Of a stretch of 64,000 nt of DNA, positions 1 to 14,867 are shown piece by piece (the stretch's first letter is position 1; every line of letters starts with the position of its first letter). Position numbers and translations under genes: made by a program. The notes beneath the pieces were generated by a model. It worked only from the letters and a program-made list of their open reading frames with translations, searched no databases and was not told where the DNA came from. The stretch is from Pascua guehoae (lineage: Eukaryota; Basidiomycota; Tremellomycetes; Trichosporonales; Trichosporonaceae), in NCBI GenBank assembly GCA_001600415.1, contig BCJX01000017.1, positions 737,005 to 801,004 on the forward strand, in the 5' to 3' direction.

Positions 1-620
1 GCATGCGGAGGTGGCTGTTAGCTCAGTCCTGCTATGGTGGGCTCACTTCTTCTAGTACAGGAACTCGCCGTGGAGGCCGAGTGGCCTGAGGTGCATGCTG
101 ATGCTCGACATAGCACCGAACGGGCGCACAATATAGAGGGCGGCCTTGAGTGCGGTGTTGTTCCTGTTGAAACGGCGGCGTCATGTGCGCCGCGACGTGG
201 TAGTATCTATTCTGCATTCTCTTCATACCCATTCAACATGGTTACACATGACTCCATTATTTGTGTGGTGTTTTTGGCTTGGCTGGCTGGATACTGGGGC
301 CGAGGACACTTTGCTGGGTCCGATCAACTTGGCTGAATCTTCCGCTGTGGACTGCTTTTTTTCTTCTTAGGGGTGGGGTGTGCGGTTTGGGCAAGCTCGT
401 GCTGTCGAACCCCTGCGCCACACCGGAAGCTGGTGTGCTGGTTGTACGGTTGGTGGCATACATTTTCCAGCTCTACATACAGTCGTTATCGCCAAGCTAC
501 GCCTACAGCCTCCTCTGCGCGTCTGCACTCTTCTCTGCCGACTTTTCCCGTTTCCGTTTGATGTTCCTCAACTCCTTACATCACGAAGGCCATGCTGGGC
601 TCCCCGTATCCAAGAGAACG
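1..620. other. Left-edge stretch with no gene assigned
   Basis: No recognisable gene. On the minus strand a short open stretch ends in a stop at 52-54 and looks faintly protein-like, but an in-frame stop near 181-183 and the lack of a usable splice acceptor prevent joining it to anything. Most of 240-620 lies just past the stop of the dehydrogenase and probably includes its 3' UTR. Confidence 0.4.
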
Positions 621-2160
621 CTACAGCTTGGCGTCTTCCTTGCTAGACGGGAGTTTCTGGTACGGCATGGACGCCGTAAGACCGCCGTCAACGGCAATAG
701 CCTGGCCGTTGACATAGGACGACTCGTCGGAAGCGAGCCAGAGCGCGAGCGACGCGACCTCTGGAGCGTATCAGTATTTTTTGCGTCTATACATCGATAG
801 CCGTCAGTGCTCACCGTCGGGGAGACCCTGGCGCTGGAGAGGGTTGAGGACGCCGACGCTTTCCATCTTGCCCGCGGCGTTCGCAGCGGCCTGGTCGTCA
901 GCAAGACTGTTTGTCCCATACTACCCCGCAACAAATCTCACAAAGACGCCTTGGGTCATGTCGGTTTGGATGAGACCGGGACAGATGGCGTTGACGCGCA
1001 CGTTGGTGCCCGTGAGCTCGTACGCGGCGCTCTTGGCCATGGACGCGACGGCGGCCTTGGACGCGGAATACGCCAGCGGGCCAGCGTTGGCCATGAGCCC
1101 CGCAACCGAGGCGGTGAGCATGAGGCTGCCGCCCGGGACCTTTTTGCCCTTTGAAGGCGCGGCCTTTTCCATTGCTTCTCCCGCATACTTGATGGCGAGG
1201 AAGCCCGAAAAGGCGTTGATCCGCATCACTTCGGCAAAGTCTTCGTCCGGGTGCTCGCGCACACTGCGGTATCCGAGCTTGATCTCGCGCAGGCCCGATG
1301 CGAGGTCGTTGCTAGGCGGAGGCGCGTCCTTGGGGCGGATTGACGAGATGCCCGCGTTGGCAAAGAAGAAGTCGAGGCGCTCTTCCTCGCGCATCACTTG
1401 CTCCACTAAGCCCTTGACGACCTCGGTCGACGCGGCGTCACCCACGACGTGGCTGACCTGGGTGTGAGCGGGGTTCCCACCATAGTGACCTGGAGTAGGG
1501 AGAGCTGCTGCTCAATGCCCAGGAAGGGCAAGCCGATTGTCTCTCCGTGGTTCCCGCTCTACATGTCTCGAACTCCCTTCTCCCTCTAACAAGTAGCTGA
1601 AATGACCGTACACAAGCACTCACTTTGGTCTGGGGGAACTCGGCCTGGAGCTTCTTGGCAAACGCCGGCAAGTCCTTGCTAACATCGAGGAGATAGACGT
1701 GGTGCGCGCCCTCACGGGCGAACAGACGGGCCGTCTTGGTGCCAATGCCCTGCGCGGGTCCGACACCGGTAATCACGCCGACCTTGCCGACCATGCGGTG
1801 CTTGCCGTCCACGCCCGACCCGCGCTCGGCGGCGGCGTCGAGGGCGGCACGGCGCGTCGCCTTGATCTGGGACTTGGTGGGCATGTGGAGCGAGGGGAAT
1901 CCGGGGGGAGGGGACGGGGGGCTCGGCCTGGGGACGGTCGGAGTCGTTGGCTTTGTCGGCGGAGCTGGAGCTGGGGTTGTTGGCGAAGGCGGAGGCGGGG
2001 GCGGACGCGGACGTGGAGACGGAGGCGGCGGGAAGAGGGCCGCAAGCGACACGCTCGATACGGGACTGAAGGCGTCAGGATCCGTAGACCAGCACAGCTT
2101 GTACGTGATGTTGGGGTGCTTGCTCGCGGCCGTGGCCGCGAGGCGAGAGCGCGAGAGCAT
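621..2160 (-). CDS. Short-chain dehydrogenase/reductase (SDR), classical type
   Basis: NAD(P)-dependent SDR oxidoreductase, substrate unknown. Four exons on the minus strand: 2160-1624, 1457-942, 890-815 and 760-621, all with GT-AG joins. The Rossmann glycine motif reads [10 protein letters not shown], followed by NAG (ANAGIS) and the catalytic YSASK; the C-terminus has the usual SDR block ([18 protein letters not shown]). It ends at a TAG (621-623). The start is uncertain. The first Met (2160) gives a basic leader and a long Pro-rich stretch, which may hide a further short intron (a GT...CAG pair lies near 2105-2068). The Met at 1884 ([12 protein letters not shown]) would give a compact enzyme. 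A Ser/Ala/Arg-rich leader ([13 protein letters not shown]) would fit mitochondrial targeting if the upstream start is real. It diverges from glyoxalase I. Confidence 0.82.
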
Positions 2161-2838
2161 GGTGCGAGCTAACGAGGCTGGGGCTGCGAGTACTTACGGG
2201 AGAGTTGCTATATGTAGCCTTCGCTGTCGCGTGCGAGGGCTCTGTCCTGAGGTTGTGGGGTCGGCTAGACAATAAGATAGATGTGCGCGATGCGACAAGA
2301 GATCAGAGATAGAGTCAGAGATGGGAGGTGGAGACGGATGGACATTGTTGACCCGTCTCGGCTCTACCTGTTGCCGAGTGCCACTCCCTCCACCAGTAGC
2401 AGCCGGCGGCCGGTTGCAAGCAGCCTAACCCATCGCACATCACCGTGCACCAGTCTGTGCACCGCTTGAATGCACCACATCCATTCCTCTCGCCTCGCAC
2501 TAATGCCCGCCTTAGCATTGTAAATGGTGTTTTATAACCGGAGAGAACCTGCGTACCTGCACTTATTCTTCTGCACTGCACCAGTGTGTTTGAGCAATGC
2601 ATCACTGCCCCTGGTGAAACGAGTACAGTAGTATCCATGATAGCCCAACGCTAAGAGCCGTCGCTCCGCGCTCCGAAACACAGCCGGTCCTCTATTTGCT
2701 TCCGTGGCCGAGTTTGCCGCCTTTTACCGCAGCCGTGTGTGTCCCACATGTCACCTCTGCACGTCATAGGGCAGCCGCGCGTGCCAGGTGGCTTCCATTT
2801 CTCCCCAAGATACATCCCAGACTCTTGTACCTGCTCTC
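2161..2838. promoter_or_regulatory. Divergent promoter region, SDR / glyoxalase I
   Basis: About 680 bp between divergently transcribed genes. No coding potential was recognised on either strand. It becomes pyrimidine-rich toward the glyoxalase start, as in other promoters of this window. No specific operator was identified. Confidence 0.5.
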
Positions 2839-2889
2839 ATGTTCTTCACATCTCGCATTCGCACACTTACCACCAGCAAACTCGTCAGG

Positions 2890-3844
2890 ATGGCCACCAC
2901 AAAGTCCGACCCGAAGACTTACATCTTCAACCACACCATGGTGCGTCCGCTGCTGCCTACCGTGCTCCTGTGGGGATCGGCTTTGTAGGGCATGAGATGC
3001 TGGCTGCCGTTACGCCACTCACACGGCTCCACTTGACAACGCTGACCGGCAGTTCCGGATCAAGGACCCGAAGGTACATCTATCTGTCCTCCCAGGATCC
3101 CATCCTGTCCAGGAAGGACCTGGACGCGATTGGCATCCGATCTGACCCGCAGGCCTCGATCAAGTTCTACGAGGAGGTCCTCGGCATGGAGTGCTTCCGC
3201 GAGTCGTCCGGCTCCGACTTCACCAACTACTTGTGAGTGGCGCTCGCGCTCGGTACGTGCCACTCGTTGCTGACCGACAGCCTCGGTTACCCCTCAGGCT
3301 TTGGTGACAAGGCCAGCGCGTCCAAGGACGAAAAGGGCGACAACTTTACGACGCGCGAGGGCGTCCTCGAGCTCTGCCACAACCACGGTACTGGTGAGTC
3401 TTGGCCGTGCCGGTAACTGGGGGCCACGGCATTGTATCAACCCCCGATCTTAAACTACACACGTTGTCACAACCGGAGTAGTCGTCGCTGATGTACCCAG
3501 AGTCGGACCCCAACTTCAAGGGCTACGTCTCGGGTAACGAGGAGCCCAACCGCGGCTTTGGCCACATCTGCATCGCCGTCGACGACCTCGATGCTGCGTG
3601 CAAGCGCTTTGACGAGCTCGGTGTCAAGTTCAAGAAGCGTCCCGAGGACGGTCGCATGCGTGTAAGTGTAACACCTCTGCCTGGCATTTGTGCCGTCCCT
3701 GTGACCACATGCTCTCGTTGACACATGCTCTCGTTGTGTCTACCAACTGTCTCGCTTACACCCCAGCACATTGCTTTCATCTACGACCCCGACGGATACT
3801 GGATTGAGATCCTCGCCAAGCGCGCTGGCCAGGCCGGCGCCTAA
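2890..3844 (+). CDS. GLO1: Glyoxalase I (lactoylglutathione lyase)
   Basis: Isomerises the hemithioacetal of methylglyoxal and glutathione to S-lactoylglutathione (EC 4.4.1.5), the first step of methylglyoxal detoxification. Six exons: 2890-2940, 3053-3073 (a 21-nt microexon encoding FRIKDPK), 3153-3232, 3281-3393, 3501-3661 and 3767-3844. The product is a single-domain enzyme of about 165 residues. Family signatures are present: [43 protein letters not shown] and [10 protein letters not shown]. By family knowledge the metal ligands are the His of NHTM, Glu of LELCHN, His of GHICI and Glu of WIEIL; all four positions are filled. An upstream in-frame ATG at 2839 adds a basic 17-residue leader (MFFTSRIRTLTTSKLVR) that resembles a mitochondrial presequence, so the same transcript region could give two isoforms. 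Confidence 0.93.
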
Positions 3845-5771
3845 GCGGCAACCGACTCCACGTGGCCATCACGCCCTGGCGGCTGGCGGTCGTCACCGGC
3901 CCCAGTGCAACTAGGCCGGAGCGCTAGTGGGGACCGACATATGATCGATGCATTGTTCAGCAGCGATTGTCAATCACCGGTGCGCCGAAGGAGGGTAGAC
4001 AAGATGGAGTGACAGAATGAGAATGAGGCGAGGGAGGTTCTGCGGGTCACTAACTAGAACGGCTCAGCTGATTAGCGACGAGTACTATTGACCCGGAGCC
4101 CACCTTTGTCGGCACTCACGATACGCGAAGTCTGTCCATCCACAACACAGGCCACGAGGTCACCATGGGTGCAGTGATGTATATAACCAGTATGGTTCTG
4201 ATGGAAGACATCTCGACCATTTGTATATTGACCATTTGCATGGGCGTGGTCGTGGTCATCTCACACCAAGCGGAGTGTGAGCTAACCGTGGGGAATAGAG
4301 CCTCGACTCGTGCACGTCATTTGACAGTCCACTGTACAATGACCTCTCATGTGTGACCTTCTTTGGGTTCGTCTCCGAAGTATCCCACGCAGCACTTGCC
4401 CTCCCCTTAGCTCGCCAAGTGCCAAGCAGAACATTGGAAGCAGCCATACGGGCACACAAAGAGACGCGGGAATAAGGCATGTAGGTTGCTTTGCTATGCT
4501 TAACGGTATTTGACTATGTGATTCCAGTAGACGCTCGTAATGGGTTCCGACTGTCAGCCCAAGCTTCGCCGCCAGTTTTAACGACGCACAGGGGAGAGAG
4601 GTATGAAGGGCACCAAGCACGAGGAAGACAGGAGCTCAAGAGGAGAATGGAAGGCCGGTTCGTGAAATTCCCAGAGTGCAGCAGGGTTGTAGGGCTATGA
4701 GCGTTGTGTACATGCCACCCCTTTGTGGTGGACGAGGGGGCGGGCATATTGTCAATGGTGTAATGAAATTCAAGTGTTGACACGGCAGTTTGATACTCTG
4801 GCCAACGCCGTCTAATAAATAAGTGTCACCGTGGCTTGGCCCCACTCGCTAGTAAATGGCCTCCGTGTCTCCGTGCCATTGTAGGCTTTGGTCGTAGTAT
4901 CAGGTGATTCCTGATCTCTTTGGAGTCCTCGAGTACGTTTACGCCGACCGACAACATGGTGATGGGGCCCGAATAATTGCGGCCTAAAGCAAGGATGGAT
5001 CAGACCAGCCACAGTCAGGACAATCTGAACCCCACAGCCCCAATATTTAGTGTTTGGTGGCGAGGTGGGACCAGACTCTCCCACTTGGCCTTTCAGTAAC
5101 GCGGAGTCTCTTGGCATGTGCTTAACTGTGATTACCCACATGGTGTCGGTTGGTCGGTTGAGAGAGGTCCAGCTTGAGGTACAGTATCCACGATTCCGGT
5201 GTTCTGGGCCCAGGTGCCTCGCTAGCCCCACAATATCCGCCTGCAGCACGCGAAACGTCAACACGCATTTTTTATGTCAACATCTCGTGTGGCATACCTT
5301 CCAATCAGGACTCTTATGGTTTGGCCTCTCCGAGAACATGGCGGCCGAGTTGGACCGCCTGGATATTTGAATCCTACTCAACCGTTCGAGCAGCCGAAGT
5401 GTGCCCGATGAGGGTGCCAGTACGCGCCCTGTTCACTGCCGACGGTGATTGCGAACGCTGGTGCCTAGAGTGGTTTCGCTTGTTCATGGACGTCGATGTG
5501 TTGCCAGTGTGGATGGAGACATGCGAATGCCAGGAAGCGCGTGCTGTAGAGAGCACATCAAGCATCGTGATCTCCTCGCTGCATTGTATCGGTGACGGGG
5601 GTGTGGACAGCCTTCTCTGCAGTTTTCAAGTAGCGACAGAACAACGGGCGCGCAACACCACGGCTTCCTCCAGCTGACCGCTCAGATCTCACAGTATACG
5701 TCTCCATAATATGTACATTGCTCATCAATCCAATCCGATACAAACAGTGTAATACGCGCCCGATTCCCCCA
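3845..5771. other. Intergenic region between converging GLO1 and KU70
   Basis: About 1.9 kb between the stop codons of two converging genes. Open frames are short, lack splice-consistent extensions and match no family I recognise. A small direct repetition of 'tgaccatttg'-like sequence occurs near 4216-4240. Nothing else was seen. Confidence 0.5.
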
Positions 5772-8643
5772 CTACGCTTTCTTGGCCTTCTTCCCCGCAC
5801 CGGCACTCTGCTGGTCAAGGTGGTCCTTGATCGCGTCGACAATCTCGGCCTTCCTTGTGCGGCCAGCAAGAGAGATTTCTGGGGTCAGCAAACTAGCACG
5901 GAAAAGCGAGGCGTACTGTGAAACTTGGCATAGTCCTTGAGCTCCTGGACTTTAAGCTGAGAGTTAGCAATGTGCAGGATTTCGTAACTCACCTTGTTCA
6001 GTGAGCCATGCTTATAGGCCGTCGCGATATCTGCAAGGTCCGCCTCGTCCACCTGACGTCAGATAACAGTCTGAAGACTCCAACTCACATCCACGACATG
6101 ACGTTTCGTGCCGGTCGTAAGCACCTCCATCGCGCGCTCGTCTTCATCGACCAGGCGCTTCCACTCCTTCATCAGGTGACCCGCCGTGTGGTGGATACCC
6201 GCGTACTTTGGCAGAGCCTTGTCGTCAAACAGCTCTGTATCAAAGTCCTCATCGAACGCGAGCGCCTGTAGCTGGCGCTGGTGATATTCTAATGCTGCGG
6301 GTCAGCGCTGGTCTGAAGAAGTAGACCAACCGGGGTTAGGATATGCGTCAGGGAAGTAGCGGCCCCTCTTGAAACGCAGGCGGCGCATGAGACGTTCCAT
6401 GGCACGGATTTCGTCGTCGTTCGCTGAACAGGTCAGAATGCATTCGGGGCAGGCAACCGTGGAGCGCACCAGGGATGTTGTGCGTCATGTTCTTCGGTGG
6501 GTCCCGCAGGTCATCGACGAAGGGAAGCACAATGACATGGAAGCCAGGTGGGTCTTCCTGACCTCCCTCCTTGTTGAACGTTTCCTCCTGCGGAACGAGA
6601 ACACAGAATTCGGGTAAGACGTTTGAACGGAAACGGCACAAGGCCAGTGCATGCCGCTTGAGCTTGATGCACGATTTCAGCAGCGCCGTGAATGTGCGCG
6701 TGCTACCTGTATATGTCTGTCGGGTCAGCAGAGACATTGGGGCGCAGTACTGACAGTCTCATCAGGGTAGATAAAGTACGAGTGCTTGACATTGTCCTCA
6801 AGGTGAAGGTTCTCTGGCGACTGGAATCCGAGAATCTTGATTTCTGTGCGTCAGAGTCATGGCCCCGCCCCGATAGCCTTACGCGGAGGATCGACACCCA
6901 TGGTCTTGAAGCTGTGGATCTCCTCGGCGGAGAATTGGAGCTGGGAGATGAGTTCACGAATCAGTCGATTCACCCACCCTCGTCTTTGCCACTAATTTGG
7001 GCCGGCCATTACCCAAGTATTGCAAGCCATTGGTTGCTTGTGCTTGTTCCGCTCCAACGTCGACATCCTCATCCATCGCCTCGCCCTTCTCCTGACGCTC
7101 CTTGTGGAGCCTGATCAATTCCTCCCGGCGCTCCCGCTCGAGGCGAAGCAGCTCCTCGGCGTACATCTGCTGCTCCTGGTTGTGTTCATTGGACTCCCAC
7201 CAATTGGGCTCCAGGACGTTCTTAACAGTAGACTCTTTGCCAAATTGGAACGCCCTGGTGATATCGGCCGCGTCGAGGTCGGCACCTGTTTCCTGCACCG
7301 TCAGGTCACAATACGGCGGCAATATTCCAAACTCACTGCCGAAGTATATAGTGTCTTGGATTCCACTTCTTCAACCGCCTGGCCCCGCATCCGCACAAGC
7401 TTGGGTAGGCCCTTTGTCTGGACGGAGACAAGGGCGTAGCTGCTGGGTTAGATCGCGGACGAAGACGCATCACCCACCCAGAAACGCCAATCTCAATGTC
7501 CCCATCTTTGCCCCCAAACTTCAGTGGGACGGAGAACTGCCTGCGTTTGGGGGCCTGCCGGATCACAAGGTCCTCCATCACCTCGGCAAGATTCTCCAGT
7601 CCGTCCTGGGGCGGAGGCGGACCGTTGGCATCGTCATCTTCGCGACCAAGAATATCCTGGGAGTGTTAGTCACACAGTCACAGTCATCAAGCCCACTTAC
7701 ATTCCAATAAAGCCGCGGGTCAAAAGGGTGACCAGGACGGCCGATAAAGTATGTGTTGATGCTAACTCCGTATGTGGTGAGGTCCTGAAGCGTTAGTGTT
7801 GGCCTGCGAGGAAGCAACAGCTCACTCCAAACACGGTCTGCGCAGGAGCGCGATTGCTCGATCCAGACGGATCATCGTTGTCTGTGACGAGGAAGACACG
7901 TTTGTTGCCCACAATCTTGGTTCCACTGCTGTGTGAGCTCCCAAACAACACAGACCCACGCACCCATCGCGAAACAAAAAGTTGCAGGTCACGAGCACAT
8001 CAGCAATATTCAGTTCGCTCCTGTCGTCGCACGGAGGAAACGTTTCGCGAAGGATTGGCGGCTCAACTGTCGGTGTGTCTTCGTCCTCATCCTGTTCCCC
8101 ATACTCATCGTTGGCTTCCTCCAAGATCTTGATGAGGCGCTTGATCTCCTCAGCACTGATTTGGCGGAGCGCTTGAAGGACGTAGGTGCCCGGCTTGTAG
8201 TTGCCCGAGTTGGACGAGGGAGTTTTGGCAGGCTTTATGTGAGTATGAGCAGGCCGCAGGGCGACGAAAACAGCTTGGAGAGACTCACATCGACGTTGTA
8301 CAGCAGCACACCGACGGAATCGGCAGGACCGGTGATGACTTTGGACCGCTCAATCTTGACAACAGCTTCGAGAGCCTGATGGAGCGGACTCTTGCCGCGT
8401 ACGAGACCTTTCTCATTCACAGAGTCTCCCATGGGCTTGTGCATTGATTCTGACGCGTCGATGCAGAACAGAATGTGGTCGCGATTGGCGAATTGGTACT
8501 GTTTGACGTCAGCGGGTGTCAGACACCCAGCGATGTTGAATACGTACCTCGGACTGGTCCAGGACATCGTCTTCGTAAGACGCGTCGAGAGCGTCCCAAG
8601 AAGGGGTAAAACGGCCACTGTCGCCGTTGTAGTAGGACGACAT
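5772..8643 (-). CDS. KU70: Ku70, DNA end-binding subunit of non-homologous end joining
   Basis: Ku70 pairs with Ku80 to bind double-strand break ends and telomeres in the nucleus. Sixteen exons with 15 short introns encode about 740 residues. The start is at 8643 (MSSYYNGDSGRF) and the first intron is 8547-8499. The N-terminal vWA-like domain shows RDHILFCIDASESM and SPLHQALEAVVKIERS. The Ku core beta-barrel includes YGVSINTYFIGRPGHPFDP, FSVPLKFGGKDGDIEIG and SGYALVSVQTKGLPK. The C-terminal arm has LPEFCVLVPQEETF and PPGFHVIVLPFVDD, then RLMRRLRFKRGRYFPDAY. The protein ends in a SAP-type helix pair (LNKLKVQELKDYAKFH) and a Lys-rich tail before the TAG at 5772-5774. A charged insert of about 80 residues (7232-6978) interrupts the core after FQFGKE; it is described in the findings. 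The gene shares a 459-bp promoter with the PFK-2 gene. Confidence 0.95.
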
Positions 8644-9102
8644 GGTGGCAAGGGGATGCGTAGAGAAGAGAGAAGAGAGGAAAGTCGAAAGGTCGCCAAG
8701 GTGGAGGAAGGCGTTGGTCAGTCGCCTGCCGTGGGATCAACATTGGCACGAGGGGGGTTGACTCCAAGTCGCGTCAGACACAAAGTGCGGGGTCTCCACT
8801 CAGGGTCTCGAAATGAGAGAGCGGGAGTATTTTTCCTAAACGAAACAGAACGCCCCACAGGTTGATCGACTCGTCGCGCGCCCGCGTGCGCCCTCGCCTG
8901 TGGCCTGTGGTGGCCAGTGGTTGCCGCCGGTCCCGCTCGAACGCCTGGATTGTCACCACAACCACCACCACCTCCAGCCCTCTCCGACCCCCCCTCCGCA
9001 CTCGTCCACCCTCCTCGTCATCATCATCACAGACCATCATCACAAACCACATCCGTCTCTCCACTCATCTTCTTTCAACCAGTGCTTCCACAACTATCCA
9101 TC
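8644..9102. promoter_or_regulatory. Bidirectional promoter KU70 / PFK-2
   Basis: 459 bp separate the two divergent ATG codons. The part next to the PFK-2 start (about 8950-9100) is a C/T/A-rich leader with many CAC and CATCAT runs, typical of the 5' UTRs here. No binding site can be named with confidence. Confidence 0.55.
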
Positions 9103-11383
9103 ATGTCTAATCCACCGCCGCCTCCTACGGGGCTTGCCAACAAGTCACCAACAACCCGCTCGCCGCTATCGCGCTCACCGCTGAGCCAATCGCCCAACAA
9201 GTCGCCCTTACTCAAGCCGCTCACGCCTGCCAACCCTCCTCCTGGCGCGGCGTTGGCAGAGGCCATCTCCAACATGGACAATCTCCGCATGTCCAAGCCA
9301 CCCAGCAGCAGCGCAACACCATCCGCAGACTCTCGCCGCAGCTCTACGAGCAGCGCCAAGTACCAGAGCCCCGACGGCACCCCTCACTTTGGCGCTCAGA
9401 CCAGCCTGTGGGTATTGATACATCTCCCGAGCCGGCGTCTAGAACTAGAAGCTGTGTGCTGACCTCTGCAGCCTAAGGTCCCTCGACGAAAACACGAAAA
9501 TCATTCGCCAGAACTCTATCAGCGGCCTGGAGCGCGCCCCCTCTGTGTCTGGCATCGGCAGTGTCGGTGAGTGTGATTGCGACGAGGTGATCAATACTGA
9601 CTGTTATAGTCGAGAAGCCTGACTACTCTGAAGCCAAGATTGTTGTTGCCATGGTCAGTTAGCTCGTATCACCCCACCTTGTGAAGCTAACAGTGCAGGT
9701 TGGCCTCCCAGCGCGTGGCAAGTCTTATCTGAGTAACAAGCTCATGCGCTATCTTCGAGTAGGTGTCATGTGCTGTGTTGCCTGTGGACAACCACTAACA
9801 TCACACAGTGGCTAGAGTACAGTGTCGATGTGTTCAACGTTGGTCAGCTTCGCCGCTCAAAGGCACGTGCACAGCTGCAGACCAAGGGCGAAAAGGCGGA
9901 CCACTCTGCCGACTTCTTCAGCGACACGAACTCGGATGCCAAGAACGCTCGTGAGAGGATGGCAGAGGAAAGCCTGGAGGCCCTTATCACTTGGCTGAAG
10001 GAGGGCGGGGGCAATGTTGGCATCATGGGTGAGTCGCTGAACATGGACAATAGGAAGGCTTCGACTGACTTGACCAGATGCTACCAACAGCACCATTGAG
10101 AGGAGGGCCAAGATTCGCGAGCGTGTAGACAAGGACCCAAGTCTGCAGCTCCTCTTCCTCGAATCGTTCTGTGACGACCCGGCCATTATTGCGTCCAACA
10201 TTGCGCTCAAGGCTACTTCTGGCGACCCCGACTACGCAGGCATGTCGACGGAACAGGCGACGGCAGACTTCCGCAGGCGAATCGAGCAGTATGAACGCGT
10301 TTACCAGACGATTACAGAGCCCGTCAGCTTCTGTCGCATCTCGAACGTCGGGCGTCGCGTGACCATCTCCCGCATCCAGAGTTACCTTCAGTCCCGCATT
10401 GCGTTCTATCTGATGAACCTCCACCTCAAGCCGCGCCACATCTACCTCTCGAGGGTGAGTATGCACTGTACTGTGAAATTTGAAACCAACTCTGCAGCAC
10501 GGCGAGAGCATGTACAACGTCGAGGGAAAGATTGGCGGCGATGCCGAACTCTCGCCTCGTGGAATGCAGTATGCCCAAGCGCTGCCCGAGATGGTGCGCA
10601 AGCATGTCGGTACGGATACCCCTCTCCAGGTCAGTCCCGTTGCACTCAGTCTAATTGTATTGCTCTTGCTGACCTGCTCAGGTGTGGACATCTACCCTTA
10701 CCCGTACGATTCAAACTGCGTCATTCCTGCCCTTCCCGAAGAAGACGTGGAAGTCACTGGACGAGCTCGACGCTGGAGTGTGCGACGGCATGACGTACGA
10801 GGAGATTGCGGAAGAATACCCCGAGGACTACGAGGCGCGCGACGATGACAAGTTCAACTACCGCTACCGCGGCGGCGAATCGTACCGCGACGTCGTTGTC
10901 CGTCTCGAGCCTATTATCATGGAGCTTGAGCGGCAGGAGAACATTCTCATCATTGGCCACCAGGCCATTATCCGATGCCTGTATGCGTACTTTATGGGTC
11001 TCTCCCAGGAAGAACTGCCATACATCAGTGTGCCGCTCCACACGCTGATCCGGATCTCGCCTCGTGCCTACGGGTGTATCGAGGAACGCTTCTCCCTCCC
11101 CATTGCCGCTGTCGACACACACCGCCCCAAGCCGACAAAGCACCGCAAGGCCCCTTCTGCTGATATTCCCCACGACACGAGCAAGCGCGATTACTTTGGC
11201 AAGGTGATCACTGCTCCCACCGCAGCGGCTCACGAGGCATCGATGGACACTCCGACGACCGCCAAGCCTGCTCTCCCGGACGAGTCGGCAGTCACTCCAA
11301 CGGTGTCCAAGCATGCTCTCCCAGCAGACTCGGTGGACACGCCGACGGCGCTGAAGCAGGGGGCCACAGCGACCGAGGCATAG
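9103..11383 (+). CDS. 6-phosphofructo-2-kinase / fructose-2,6-bisphosphatase
   Basis: Makes and, if bifunctional, removes fructose-2,6-bisphosphate, the main switch between glycolysis and gluconeogenesis in the cytosol. Eight exons encode about 645 residues. A Ser/Pro-rich N-terminus (MSNPPPPPTGLANKS, with repeated SP motifs typical of proline-directed phosphosites) precedes the kinase domain. The kinase domain has a P-loop GLPARGKSYLS near residue 155 and the switch WLEYSVDVFNVGQLRR. The bisphosphatase half keeps SRHGESMYN, whose His is the phospho-acceptor in this family, plus RYRGGESYRD and GHQAI, so phosphatase activity is expected. This contrasts with yeast Pfk26, which has lost that His. 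The C-terminal tail has a loose repeat (SMDTPTTAKPALPDES, VTPTVSKHALPADS, VDTPTALKQ). It ends at the TAG 11381-11383. Confidence 0.94.
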
Positions 11384-14867
<3,484 letters not shown>

